Of a DNA stretch of 64,000 nucleotides, positions 21,981 through 30,686 are shown one piece after another. Position numbers and translations under genes: made by a program. How positions within the stretch are numbered: the first letter of the stretch is position 1; each line of letters begins with the position of its first letter. The notes beneath the pieces are model-generated. The model saw only the letters and a program-made list of their open reading frames with translations, had not been told where the DNA came from and made no database searches. Origin of the DNA: Mesorhizobium plurifarium (GTDB lineage: Bacteria > Pseudomonadota > Alphaproteobacteria > Rhizobiales > Rhizobiaceae); NCBI GenBank assembly GCA_000824785.1, contig CCNB01000005.1, positions 25,773 to 89,772 of the forward strand, in the 5' to 3' direction.

Positions 21981-22154
21981 ATGACATTCGTCCGAACGCA
22001 ATACAGGCTGCGCATCCCGTGGGACGCCCGGCTCCGCAGTATCTCGCTGCACTCAGCAAACAGGATCGCTATCGCTTTCAGGCTGTCAGCTGGGGCTGCC
22101 CTGAGGATTCTCATAAAACAAACATTCAGGAGAACTCATGACTCAACCACATGA
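21981..22154 (+). CDS. Short ORF behind the NifA/sigma-54 promoter
   Basis: 57 codons, beginning MTFVRTQYRLRIPWDAR after AGGAG at the right spacing. No homology recognised. The +2 frame over the same DNA reads more like a natural protein (PAPQYLAALSKQDRYRFQ) but lacks a start, so a frameshift in an original small gene is possible. Its end overlaps the start of the next ORF by 17 bases. Confidence 0.4.
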   Translation: MTFVRTQYRLRIPWDARLRSISLHSANRIAIAFRLSAGAALRILIKQTFRRTHDSTT

Positions 22155-22485
22155 ATATCTGCTTCGCCGACTCCCCCAATGGCACGTAACACCAGCTCCT
22201 CTTCAAATCCGTGATGATCCAAAAGGAAAACGGAAAATGCCTACCTCAGAAAAAGACGCTGTGGGCCCCTCGAGGCTCCTGAAATTACGGTCTCACTGGG
22301 TGCGAACGATACTTGCCGCCACGGCGTTGGCCATTATAATGACCGCTCCAGCTCCAGCCGTCACCCAAGACGCTGACAAGCACTACTCCGAACAAAGCTT
22401 GGTTGATGAAAGCTGGGTGAGTTGTATACTTGGGGCATTGTGCATTCGCGATCCGAAGGTCCTCGAGGACCTGCCGGCCAACTAG
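22138..22485 (+). CDS. Small exported-looking protein, NifA regulon candidate
   Basis: 115 codons with AGGAGAAC upstream; an internal ATG at 22237 also has a good site (AAGGA) and would give an 82-residue preprotein. From there the layout is a basic stretch (KLRSHWVR), a hydrophobic core (TILAATALAIIMTAPAPAV) and a plausible cleavage near APAV, leaving about 40 residues with two cysteines (SCILGALCIRD). That resembles a small secreted peptide. No family recognised. It is the last gene of the sigma-54 transcript; its stop codon begins a three-copy repeat. Confidence 0.5.
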   Translation: MTQPHEYLLRRLPQWHVTPAPLQIRDDPKGKRKMPTSEKDAVGPSRLLKLRSHWVRTILAATALAIIMTAPAPAVTQDADKHYSEQSLVDESWVSCILGALCIRDPKVLEDLPAN

Positions 22486-22557
22486 CCCGCTTCATGCACC
22501 GCGGCGAGCTTTTTCGACGGCCTAAGGCGGCGCTCAGGTCACCATTGCGGTACGTTT
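22483..22557 (+). repeat. 75-bp dispersed repeat, copy 1
   Basis: Begins TAGCCCGCTTCATGCACC and ends GGTACGTTT. It is clearly related to 37322-37391 (same strand) and 47612-47695 (opposite strand). The sequence following it in copies 1 and 2 (gcgggttgcgg...) is also shared, so copy 1 and 2 are parts of a longer element. Confidence 0.75.
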
Positions 22558-22625
22558 AGCCTCGTCGGGCCCCGGAGTTGATCCTGTCAGGCGGGGTTTT
22601 GCGGGTTGCGGTCAGCGGGTTCGGG

Positions 22626-23074
22626 GTAAGCGGTGCACCACCGGATCAACGAGACGCTGTTCGACAGACCGCAGGATTATGCGCCCCGCTTCACCACCAA
22701 GCCCGGCGGCGGCATCGACCCGCGGCCGTGGTGCCAGGGGTTCTACGCGGCCATCAATCTCAACATCAAACGCTGGAAACGGCTCCTCGACCTCAAGAAC
22801 CCCAACCACGGCCTGCTGCTGCCGATCCTGATCTACTGCGTCGACAAGAAGGGGCGGCCCGTCCTCGGCAAACCCAGCCAGGGCCCGAGACCGCGCACTT
22901 CATCGAGCACGAGGCCTACAAGGACATTGCCCTCGTCATCCCCGCTCTTCGGGAACTCCACTACGTCACCCGCTATGACAGCCCGTAGCTATCACCGCCG
23001 GCGTGCCGACTAACGGCTGACCACCATAAACGCATCAGGCGACTCCGGGAAAGGTGCCTTCGTGCACCGCTTAC
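22626..23074 (+). mobile_element. 449-bp non-autonomous IS66-like element
   Basis: Perfect 13-base terminal inverted repeats: GTAAGCGGTGCAC at 22626-22638 and its complement at 23062-23074. They are flanked by an 8-base direct repeat GGTTCGGG (22618-22625 and 23075-23082). GTAAGCG ends and 8-base target duplications are features of the IS66 family. No transposase is inside, only a UPF0149 gene remnant. The uninterrupted target sequence is present near 37450-37493. Confidence 0.85.
22633..22988 (+). pseudogene. UPF0149 family gene remnant inside the IS66-like element
   Basis: Reads HHRINETLFDRPQDYAPRF, then WCQGFYAAINLNIKRW and NHGLLLPILIYCVDKKGRP, then shifts frame near 22880 into AHFIEHEAYKDIALVIPALR. 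This is the second half of UPF0149/YgfB-type proteins of rhizobia. The N-terminal half is missing, and a frameshift breaks the rest. Probably a passenger gene of an IS66 element that lost its transposase genes. Confidence 0.7.
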
Positions 23075-23206
23075 GGTTCGGGGCGTCTGCGCCCCATCGC
23101 GGCCATTCTAGCCAAGACAATCGTAGAGTTAGCACGGGGCCAGCGTTACGTTAATCGCCCCGCGATCTTTCACGCTGACAGTCAGGACATATACTTCTAG
23201 CGAACG

Positions 23207-24172
23207 TCAAAGATTTCGAATGCGTTCCTGAGAAGGCGTATGTCCGAAATGCCTTGTATAGGAAGCTGAAAAATATGAACTTGAGCAGAATCCAGTCGCG
23301 ATGCCGATATCGATATGCGCCAGATTGGTGTGAAGTAGCAAATCCCGCGCGTGCTCAAGGCGAAGGATTTTGTAGTAGCGGGCGGGCGACGAATCCGCAT
23401 GCCGCTGGAAAAGGCGCTCGAGGTTTCTAATACTCATTCCACAAGTGCGCGCGATCGAATCGATGCCGACCGGCTTCTCCAGGTTTCGCATCATGATCCC
23501 TAAGGCCTGTGCCAACTGCGCTGGCAGCGTGTCGAGACCGACCGAACTGCCTGGCCGCTGTTCAACAGCGCCTGTCCTGATGCGCTGAACTTGGAACTGG
23601 TTGGCAATCGACCGGGCTAGCACTGCGCCGTGTTGCTCGGAGATAATGTGCAGGATCATATCGAGCGCGGCCGTTCCCCCTGCGCATGTATATCTGTTAT
23701 TGTCGATGACGTAGATTTCATTGCTTAACTCGATAAATGGAAACTCCTCCCGAAACGCCGGCTGCCCTTCCCAATGCAAGGTGCATCGCGCATTCGTCAA
23801 CAGCCCCGCGCGAGCCAGAAGAATGGGTCCCATGGAGAGCGCGCCCACTCGGCATCCTTCACGTGCACGCCTATTTAGAATGACACTCAAGCGGGTCTGG
23901 TCTTTCGCCACTAAAGTCATCCCTGCGCAGACGAAAAGGTAATTGGGCGCCGGAGAGGCTCCAAAGCGCTCGTCCGCAACCACTGAAAACCCGTTGGAGG
24001 CATGCGCAACCTGCCCATCTTCCGAAGCGAAGCGCCATCGATATGCCTCGTATCCGAGAAGGCGATTGGCTACCCTCAGTGGCTCAATCGCACAAGTGAC
24101 CGACATCATGGAGAATAAATCCATGAGCAGGAACTCAATGCATTGAGTTCGTTCAGTGGCAGCGATGTTCAT
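23207..24172 (-). CDS. GlxA-type AraC family transcriptional regulator
   Basis: 321 residues. Residues 10-190 form a DJ-1/PfpI-like domain (FSMMSVTCAIEPLRVANRLLG; LFVCAGMTLV; GALSMGPILLARAGLL) and residues 215-321 an AraC double helix-turn-helix (IARTCGMSIRNLERLFQRH; IGIATGFCSSSYFSASYTRHFG). This domain order is that of GlxA/CdhR/ArgR-like regulators of amino-acid and quaternary-amine catabolism. It lies 94 bases downstream of the MmgE gene on the same strand, so it probably controls the acyl-CoA cluster next to it; that is inference. Confidence 0.88.
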   Translation of the reverse strand: MNIAATERTQCIEFLLMDLFSMMSVTCAIEPLRVANRLLGYEAYRWRFASEDGQVAHASNGFSVVADERFGASPAPNYLFVCAGMTLVAKDQTRLSVILNRRAREGCRVGALSMGPILLARAGLLTNARCTLHWEGQPAFREEFPFIELSNEIYVIDNNRYTCAGGTAALDMILHIISEQHGAVLARSIANQFQVQRIRTGAVEQRPGSSVGLDTLPAQLAQALGIMMRNLEKPVGIDSIARTCGMSIRNLERLFQRHADSSPARYYKILRLEHARDLLLHTNLAHIDIGIATGFCSSSYFSASYTRHFGHTPSQERIRNL

Positions 24173-24266
24173 GGATGTGGCCGTTTGTTCCAGGCGCAGA
24201 GTCCCAATTTTATTGGAGAGCTAACGATCAAGGCGAAAATCAAAAGCGCCGGTCAGACTTCTTGGT

Positions 24267-25637
24267 TTACCTCCATGGGGTCGTTGGTCCCGCCGGAGGA
24301 ACACCCTCGATCGCTGCTGTGGTTGCCAGTTCAAATAGCAACTCTGCGCCCGAACCGTCGCCTAGTTTTTCCACGGCTTGATCGATAGCCGATGCGCGCT
24401 CGGCTCCGAGTCGCGCGTCAGCGTATCTATGAAACTTAGCGCGAATCTGCGCCGTCGACACCGGCACCTCCGGATCCCCTGGAGCTTCAGTTGGGCCCGA
24501 GTAGAGAACGCGCCCGTCCTTTAGGCGCAGTTCCACGGAAGAGAAGCGGCGGGACGGGAATGCGCTGTTAAACTCAGTGCTTTCAGTGATCGTCATGCCT
24601 TCGGCCAGCCGTCGGATTTCGGGATCCGCGAAAGAGGCTTCCGAAACATGTTCGGGCTCGACGGTGCCATGGACAAGGCCGACAGCAACTGGAAAAGCGG
24701 TCGAATACTGTGCTTGCTCGGTCGTTTCCGGAGATCGAACGGCGAGGCGTTTCGATTCGTGAAAGGTTGTGAGATTAACGGCTTCGACCATGTCGGAGTT
24801 TAGATCATGTCTCGCCCGCAGCGTGAGCACCGCATGGAGCGCGGGCTGAGCCCAGCGGCAAATAGGAAAAGGCTTGAAATACTGCTCTGATATGCGCCAC
24901 TTGCTTCCTAAATCCGACCACAGATCGGACACGTCGGGCGCTTCGACGGTCAACGCTGGCGCGCCGGTAAAGCCGTCAGCCGCCAAGTATGCAGCGGACA
25001 CACCGGCCATCGAACCCCAGCCCGAGCCGTCCTTTACCATTGTCGGCGCATCTATGCAGCGCATCATCTGGCTTCTGGGCCCGTGGTATTCGGCAATACC
25101 CAGTGCCTCCCGCGTTCGAGCTGTATCCAGGCGCAACACGCGGGCGCCAAGCGCCGCCGCGGCCAAAGCTACCCAAGCGCCAGACGTATGGTAATCGCTA
25201 ACAGTCCGGTGCAACGCAATGCCCGCACGTGTTCCAATCTCGTAGCCAATCACCAGGCCAGTGAGAAAGGCGCGATCGTCCAATTCCCCCTCGGCCTCAG
25301 ACATCGCCATAAGGGCAGGCAAAACCCCGCATCCAACGTGACCCTTGGTAAGCTTATGCCCGTCGTGCGCATCAAGTGCGTCGATCGTCATACCGCCTGC
25401 GAGCGCCGCGCCAGCCGGGCTGGCTAGACGGCCGTCAAACAAAACTCGCGCCGGTTTTTGACCCGGACCAAAATGCCTAATCACGTGGCTGCGCGCGATC
25501 TGGGACATGCTGGTGCTTGTGCCGCCGACCGCTACCCCCAGCAGGTCAAGAAGCCAACGCCGTCCTAGACACAGCACCTCGGCGGGGATTGACTCCGCAG
25601 TTATGTCATGGAGGAAATCGTGTATGGGCATTGCCAT
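24267..25637 (-). CDS. MmgE/PrpD family protein
   Basis: 456 residues from ATG 25637 (GAGG upstream, ten bases after the ligase stop); a TTG at 25655 is the upstream alternative. DLLGVAVGGTSTSMSQIA, MTIDALDAHDGHKLTKGHVG (catalytic region with D.HD) and KDGSGWGSMAGVSAAYLA are typical of 2-methylcitrate dehydratase-like proteins. Family members dehydrate tricarboxylic or related acids; no methylcitrate genes are nearby, so the substrate here is unknown. Third gene of an acyl-CoA dehydrogenase-ligase-MmgE operon. Confidence 0.9.
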   Translation of the reverse strand: MAMPIHDFLHDITAESIPAEVLCLGRRWLLDLLGVAVGGTSTSMSQIARSHVIRHFGPGQKPARVLFDGRLASPAGAALAGGMTIDALDAHDGHKLTKGHVGCGVLPALMAMSEAEGELDDRAFLTGLVIGYEIGTRAGIALHRTVSDYHTSGAWVALAAAALGARVLRLDTARTREALGIAEYHGPRSQMMRCIDAPTMVKDGSGWGSMAGVSAAYLAADGFTGAPALTVEAPDVSDLWSDLGSKWRISEQYFKPFPICRWAQPALHAVLTLRARHDLNSDMVEAVNLTTFHESKRLAVRSPETTEQAQYSTAFPVAVGLVHGTVEPEHVSEASFADPEIRRLAEGMTITESTEFNSAFPSRRFSSVELRLKDGRVLYSGPTEAPGDPEVPVSTAQIRAKFHRYADARLGAERASAIDQAVEKLGDGSGAELLFELATTAAIEGVPPAGPTTPWR

Positions 25638-25647
25638 CGTGACAGCC

Positions 25648-27219
25648 TCAAGCAACTTGTTCGGGCGAAGATCTATCGTAGCGCGCCATTAGCTCACGCT
25701 TTAAAACCTTGCCGCTAGGATTAGTCGGCAAGGCATCCAAGAACTCGTAGCGTTTGGGTCGCTTATATGATGCAAGATCGGGGCTACCTCGGACGTGCGC
25801 GTCAAGTGTCGCCGCTTCGAGGTTCGGATCGGAACGCACAACAAAGGCGGCAACGATTTGGCCCCATTTCTCGTCTGTCAAGCCCACAACCGAGGCCTCC
25901 TGCACTCCAGGACAGCGATACAGAATCTCTTCGACTTCGCGCGGGTAGATGTTCTCGCCGCCTGATATGATCAGGTCGTCAGCGCGTCCGTGGAAATAGT
26001 AAAATCCGTCCTCGTCTTGACTGAACAGGTCGCCGGTGTAGATCCAGCCGGCTTTCAGCTTTTTTTGAGTCTCAAACGGTTTATTCCAGTAACCGGTCAT
26101 CGCTTGAGGTCCGCGTACTATCAGCTGACCGATGGCTCCCTGACTTACCTGTTCATCTGGCGGCACTTCACGGCTGGGATCGTCAGTAATTATGCGGCAT
26201 TCCGAAATCAACGTGGATTTGCCGCAGGAGCCAAGCTTGCGTAACGCATCTTCCGGATGCAGCATCAGCGTCAGTGAAGCTTCGGTCATACCGTAACCGT
26301 TGAATATGCCAGGGCAGAATTCAGCCATGACGCGCTCCATGGTACTTGACGAAATCGCTGCCCCGCCGGTCGTAACAAGCCTCAACGAGGAAACGTCGAA
26401 TTTGGCGAAATCCGGATGAAATAGCATTTCCTGGATTTGTGTCGGCACTGCAAAAAGCGTGGTAATGCGCTCCGCGGCGATGGTCCGGAGAGTGCGTTCA
26501 GATTCGTAGCGCCCGATCACCACATTGGTACCGCCTACGAGAAGATGCGGGATGAAGTAGGCTTGCATTCCACCGACATGGTAGAGCGGCGCAATGTGCA
26601 GCGCCCTGTCGTCGTGTCGTAACGAGTATTCCATCACGCAGTTCATCGCGATGGCAATGTCGTTTGCGTGAGTGTGGATCACACCTTTCGGACGTCCGGT
26701 GGTACCCGAGGTGTAGACTAGTGATGAAATGGTATCTCCGGTCGGAACCGGGCGGGGCTCACCTCGATCCAGCGAATTCTCGATCAACCCATCGAAATGA
26801 TGATGTCCCTGTGGGATGTTGCTCGGATCATATGCGCAACCGATGTAATCGTGGACCGAATGAACCTGTTCTGCGATTGTAAGCGCGTTGTCAGTCAGGG
26901 CTCTGCCGTAGACCAAGATGCGCGCGCCAGAGTCCTTTAGGATATGGGAAGCCTCCCCTGGCGACAGGCGGAAGTTCATCGGCACGGCCACTGCACCGAG
27001 AAACTGACAGGCGAAGAAGGTGGTCACGGAATTTTCCGAGGTGGAAACATAAAATGCAACCCGATCACCCGGCCGAACGCCAAGATCGGACAGCGCCTGG
27101 GCGAAGCGCCGAACTCGACTTAACCACTCTCTATAGGTCCAGCGACGATCCTCATAGACCAAAGCTGTGTGATCGGGGTACCGGTTCGCGGAAGCTTCAA
27201 GGATGCGAGCAATGTGCAT
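25648..27219 (-). CDS. AMP-dependent acyl-CoA synthetase/ligase
   Basis: 523 residues, start at MHIARILEASANRYPD (27219). The adenylate signature SSLVYTSGTTGRPKGVIHTH, the A5 motif NGYGMTEAS, and GWIYTGDLFSQDEDGFYYF followed by the C-terminal Lys in NPSGKVLKRE are intact. It activates a carboxylic acid to its CoA ester. Sixteen bases separate it from the acyl-CoA dehydrogenase gene upstream and ten from MmgE downstream. Substrate not predictable; medium-chain or aromatic acids are usual for this branch. Confidence 0.92.
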   Translation of the reverse strand: MHIARILEASANRYPDHTALVYEDRRWTYREWLSRVRRFAQALSDLGVRPGDRVAFYVSTSENSVTTFFACQFLGAVAVPMNFRLSPGEASHILKDSGARILVYGRALTDNALTIAEQVHSVHDYIGCAYDPSNIPQGHHHFDGLIENSLDRGEPRPVPTGDTISSLVYTSGTTGRPKGVIHTHANDIAIAMNCVMEYSLRHDDRALHIAPLYHVGGMQAYFIPHLLVGGTNVVIGRYESERTLRTIAAERITTLFAVPTQIQEMLFHPDFAKFDVSSLRLVTTGGAAISSSTMERVMAEFCPGIFNGYGMTEASLTLMLHPEDALRKLGSCGKSTLISECRIITDDPSREVPPDEQVSQGAIGQLIVRGPQAMTGYWNKPFETQKKLKAGWIYTGDLFSQDEDGFYYFHGRADDLIISGGENIYPREVEEILYRCPGVQEASVVGLTDEKWGQIVAAFVVRSDPNLEAATLDAHVRGSPDLASYKRPKRYEFLDALPTNPSGKVLKRELMARYDRSSPEQVA

Positions 27220-27235
27220 AGCGTCTCGACCTAGA

Positions 27236-28426
27236 TTAAAGATTGAGCCGGATAGATGGCATCTCTCGCGCTGCGATGAGATACTTGCACATCTCGGAGG
27301 TACCACCGACGATCGGCAGCGTACGAGCATCACGGTACAATTGTTCGGCTTTGCCGTATTGCCGGGTCACGCCATCACCGCCGAGAATTTGAACCGTGCG
27401 ATCCGCGCAGAAAACAGCTGTTTCAGTGGCCACCAGTTTGGCTTGACTAGCCTCACGCATAAGATCTTTCCCGCCTATCCCCGAATCGTACATTTTAGCA
27501 GCTCGGTGTGTTAGCAATTCGGCCGCGTCGATTTTCCAGCTCATCTGGGCGATCATGTCCCAGATCAACTGCTTCTGACCAAGCTTCTGGCCGAAACTGA
27601 CCCGTGACTGAGCGTGCTGACACGCGATTTCGAAGGCGGCGCGCGCCACACCTAGACTGGACCCGCCGAGGATCACCCGTTCGAAATTGAAGGCGCTAAG
27701 CATGATATTGAAACCGCCATTCACATCGCCCAGTAGGTTCTCCTCGGGCACGCGCACTTCATCCATCGCGACTTCGCCGACGATTGATCCGCGTCGCCCC
27801 GCGAAGTCGTACAGCCTTGGGAATGTCAAACCCTTGGCGTGTGCGGGGATCAGAACCGCCGTTAAGCCTTTCTGGGGGGGAACATTGGGATTGGTAACAC
27901 CCCAAACTATGTAGACGTCCGCCTTCGACGCGTTCGAAATGTAGCGTTTAACGCCGGAGATTACCCATTGACCAGCCTCTTCATCGAAGCGGATTCGGGT
28001 CTCCATGCCCGCGCTATCCGAGCCAACACTGGGCTCGGTCATGCAAATTGATCCTAAGGATCGCCCCTCGAGTATTGGCAGTAGGTAGCGCTCGCGCAGG
28101 GACTCTCGGGCAAATCGGTGGATGGGGTACGCGCAGGACAACGCGGTGGCAATCGTGGTCTCGAAGGCATAGTTCAGGTAGGCCGCTTCCTCGGAAACGA
28201 TTACCGCATGGGTAAGACCCGGTTTCGGCAACGCTCCACGATAGAGATCAGGAAACATTAACTTCAAGTAACCAGCTTGTCCTAATGCGCGAACGATCGC
28301 CATTTGTGCGCTGAAATCCTGATCGCGCTCAATCGAATCGACTTTCGGGGCAAGCTCACATGACATGAAGGTACGAACGTCTGCGCGAAATGCGCGGTCC
28401 TCATCCGTCAGAAAGAAATCGCGCAT
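27236..28426 (-). CDS. Acyl-CoA dehydrogenase
   Basis: 396 residues, start ATG 28426. ICMTEPSVGSDSAGMETR (FAD/substrate-binding), VQILGGDGVTRQYGKAEQLYRDAR and PIVGGTSEM are diagnostic; the catalytic Glu usually found near the GGxG-(Y/F) region cannot be assigned with certainty. It oxidises an acyl-CoA to the enoyl-CoA using FAD. First gene of the minus-strand operon; its promoter must lie in 28427-28700. Confidence 0.93.
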   Translation of the reverse strand: MRDFFLTDEDRAFRADVRTFMSCELAPKVDSIERDQDFSAQMAIVRALGQAGYLKLMFPDLYRGALPKPGLTHAVIVSEEAAYLNYAFETTIATALSCAYPIHRFARESLRERYLLPILEGRSLGSICMTEPSVGSDSAGMETRIRFDEEAGQWVISGVKRYISNASKADVYIVWGVTNPNVPPQKGLTAVLIPAHAKGLTFPRLYDFAGRRGSIVGEVAMDEVRVPEENLLGDVNGGFNIMLSAFNFERVILGGSSLGVARAAFEIACQHAQSRVSFGQKLGQKQLIWDMIAQMSWKIDAAELLTHRAAKMYDSGIGGKDLMREASQAKLVATETAVFCADRTVQILGGDGVTRQYGKAEQLYRDARTLPIVGGTSEMCKYLIAAREMPSIRLNL

Positions 28427-29087
28427 TTCTTACATTCTTAAAGCATGAAACATTGATGGGGCCGGGGCAGCGACATAACGAAGGACTAGGCTTCAGCGCG
28501 GCGGCATTACAAGTGAAGTGCGACCAACAGGCCCGAATTGCGTCTCGGAGGCATCCGTTAGTCCTGCGCCCTGCGCCAAAAACGCAAGAATTAACCCAAC
28601 CAACGGCAATATGATGAGAAATATCACCAGGTCGTTGCAAAGAGTCTCGGAAAGGCGGGTATCAAGCAAGCTTGCCAATTTGCGGATCATCGTTAGCCCG
28701 ATCGAAATCAAAGTACCTGGCGCCGCCGCAAGGTTTCTCTCGTCTCGCCACTGACGGCGATCGAAACCGTCAACTAGCAACCGATGAGTGGGCTGGTGGA
28801 CCGTCACTATGCCTGCCGCTTCATCGGGCCCTAAACTACCTGTTAAATGACCTAGCGCAGTCGACCCACAATGCATGGGCCGTAAGTTGACGTGTGTCCA
28901 ACAATCGTTTGGTATAAGGTGATGCCGTAGTGAGATCGTTCTCCGACTGGGCTCAGGTTCGGGTTCGCACGGGCTGCGCGATATCGTTTTATCATCACTC
29001 TATATCAATTCGTTGTTGGACAGGCATCATCGGGTTCTCCAGAATGCATCAAATAGCCACGAAGGCATGCGCGAAGGGGAACTGCCA
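28427..29087. other. Divergent control region between acyl-CoA and ABC transporter operons
   Basis: About 660 bases. A minus-strand 127-codon ORF (28493-28876) has one hydrophobic stretch but no ribosome binding site or family; I do not call it. The right end carries a widely spaced inverted repeat (28895-29022), listed separately. Confidence 0.5.
28895..29022 (+). promoter_or_regulatory. Spaced inverted repeat before the ABC transporter operon
   Basis: TGTCCAACAA at 28895-28904 is repeated inverted as TTGTTGGACA at 29013-29022, ten of ten bases, 108 bases apart. The right arm is 65 bases before the binding-protein start. Two such half-sites suggest a regulator that loops or oligomerises; it may also simply be paired operators. 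The regulator is unknown. Confidence 0.45.
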
Positions 29088-30671
29088 ATGACCGATAGAA
29101 CGCATTTTTTGAGTGGGATTGTCGCGCAGGGCGAAATGTCCCGGCGAGATTTTCTAGGACGTGCGGCCATGCTTGGCGCCGGCGTCGCCTTGGCAAACGG
29201 TTTACTGGCGCCTTCGGCGCACGCGGAAAGCCCTGTCAAAGGCGGGATCCTGAAGGCTGGTATGCAGGGTGGCGCCACCACCGACAGCCTTGATCCCGCG
29301 ATCTTCGAAAGCCAAGTATCCTATTTCTTTGGCCGCCAATGGGGCGAACAGCTCGTGCAAATCGACGCCAAGCGTGAACTTCAGCCCGCGCTCGCCGAAG
29401 AGTGGGGCTCGTCAAAGGATGCGAAGATCTGGACGTTTAAAATCCGCAGGGGCGTTCAGTTTCACAACGGTAAGGAAATGACGCCATCGGACGTCCTCGC
29501 CACAATGGAGCGCCATTCGGATGAGAAGTCGAAGTCAGGCGCACTTGGCATTATGCAGGGCATCGAGAAGATTGCCGTCGACGGCCAGAACGTGGTCTTT
29601 ACCCTGAAGGAACCCAATGCTGACCTTCCGTACCTGATGGATGATTACCATCTTCTGATTCAGCCTAACGGAGGCAAGGAAAATCCGACCGAAGGAATCG
29701 GTACCGGTCCTTACAAGGTCACTGTCAATCAAAGCGGAGTCCGGCTCGGAGGCGAAAAATTCGCCAACTACTGGCGCGATGACCGCGGTTTCGCGGACCA
29801 GATCGAGATCATCGTCATCAATGATACAACTGCCCGCATGTCGGCGTTACAGGGCGGCCAGGTTCACATGATCAACCGTGTCGAGCCTAAGGTGGTCGAA
29901 CTTGTCAAGCGCCTCCCGGGGATTACGATCCGCAACGTGAGTGGCCATGGCCATTACTTGTTCCTTGCCCACTGCAACACAGCCCCTTTCGACAACAATG
30001 ACTTGCGGCTCGCGCTGAAACTCGCGGTCGACCGGGAAGAGCTCGTACAGAAGATCCTGAAGGGCTATGGCTCCGTCGGCAACGACACGCCGATCAACAA
30101 GTCCTATCCTCTCTTCACGGAGATGGAGCAACGCAAGTACGATCCGGACAAGGCCAAGTTCCACTACAAGAAGTCGGGCCATGATGGTACCGTGCTGCTC
30201 AGGACCTCCGACGTCGCTTTCCCCGGTGCCGTCGACGCCGCCCAACTCTACCAGCAGAGCGCCGCCAAGGCCGGAATCAAGATCGAGATCAAGCGCGAAC
30301 CAGGTGATGGCTACTGGTCTGAAGTATGGAACAAGCAACCCTTCTGTGCTTCTTATTGGGGGGGGCGTCCAACGCAGGACCAGATGTATTCCACTGCGTA
30401 CTATTCCAAGGCTCAGTGGAATGATACGCGCTTCTTCAATGAGAAGTTCGATAAGATGCTCCTCGAGGCACGCGCGGAGCTAAACGCGGAGAAGCGCAAG
30501 AAGCTATATGCCGATATGGGTCAGATCGTTCGTGACGAAGGCGGCGCTATCGTACCCATGTTCAATGACTTTATTGATGCGACGGGACCGCAGGTCGGCG
30601 GGTGGTACGAGGATGGAAACCAAGAGATGATGGGCGGCTACGCGCTTTCCAAGTGCTGGCTCAAGGCCTGA
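29088..30671 (+). CDS. ABC transporter substrate-binding protein, dipeptide/opine type, Tat-exported
   Basis: 527 residues from ATG 29088 (AAGGGGAAC upstream); frames from 29013 are too long. The N-terminus has a twin-arginine signal, SRRDFLGRAAM with a hydrophobic run and PSAHA cleavage site. The rest is SBP_bac_5: KIWTFKIRRGVQFHNGKEMT, NADLPYLMDDYHLLIQP, TGPYKV, LRLALKLAVDREELV. It binds peptides or similar conjugates in the periplasm. It begins an operon with two permeases and a fused ATPase. Its ligand is unknown; context (DadA, dipeptidases) suggests an amino-acid conjugate. Confidence 0.92.
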   Translation: MTDRTHFLSGIVAQGEMSRRDFLGRAAMLGAGVALANGLLAPSAHAESPVKGGILKAGMQGGATTDSLDPAIFESQVSYFFGRQWGEQLVQIDAKRELQPALAEEWGSSKDAKIWTFKIRRGVQFHNGKEMTPSDVLATMERHSDEKSKSGALGIMQGIEKIAVDGQNVVFTLKEPNADLPYLMDDYHLLIQPNGGKENPTEGIGTGPYKVTVNQSGVRLGGEKFANYWRDDRGFADQIEIIVINDTTARMSALQGGQVHMINRVEPKVVELVKRLPGITIRNVSGHGHYLFLAHCNTAPFDNNDLRLALKLAVDREELVQKILKGYGSVGNDTPINKSYPLFTEMEQRKYDPDKAKFHYKKSGHDGTVLLRTSDVAFPGAVDAAQLYQQSAAKAGIKIEIKREPGDGYWSEVWNKQPFCASYWGGRPTQDQMYSTAYYSKAQWNDTRFFNEKFDKMLLEARAELNAEKRKKLYADMGQIVRDEGGAIVPMFNDFIDATGPQVGGWYEDGNQEMMGGYALSKCWLKA

Positions 30672-30686
30672 ACCACCCGAGTACCT

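Noticed and set aside
22085..22115. GTCAGCTGGGGC as a tts box
   Set aside because: The GAAAG centre and C-rich end are absent.
22171..22190. TGGCACGTAACACC as a second sigma-54 promoter
   Set aside because: No -12 element; it lies inside the small ORF of the real NifA transcript.
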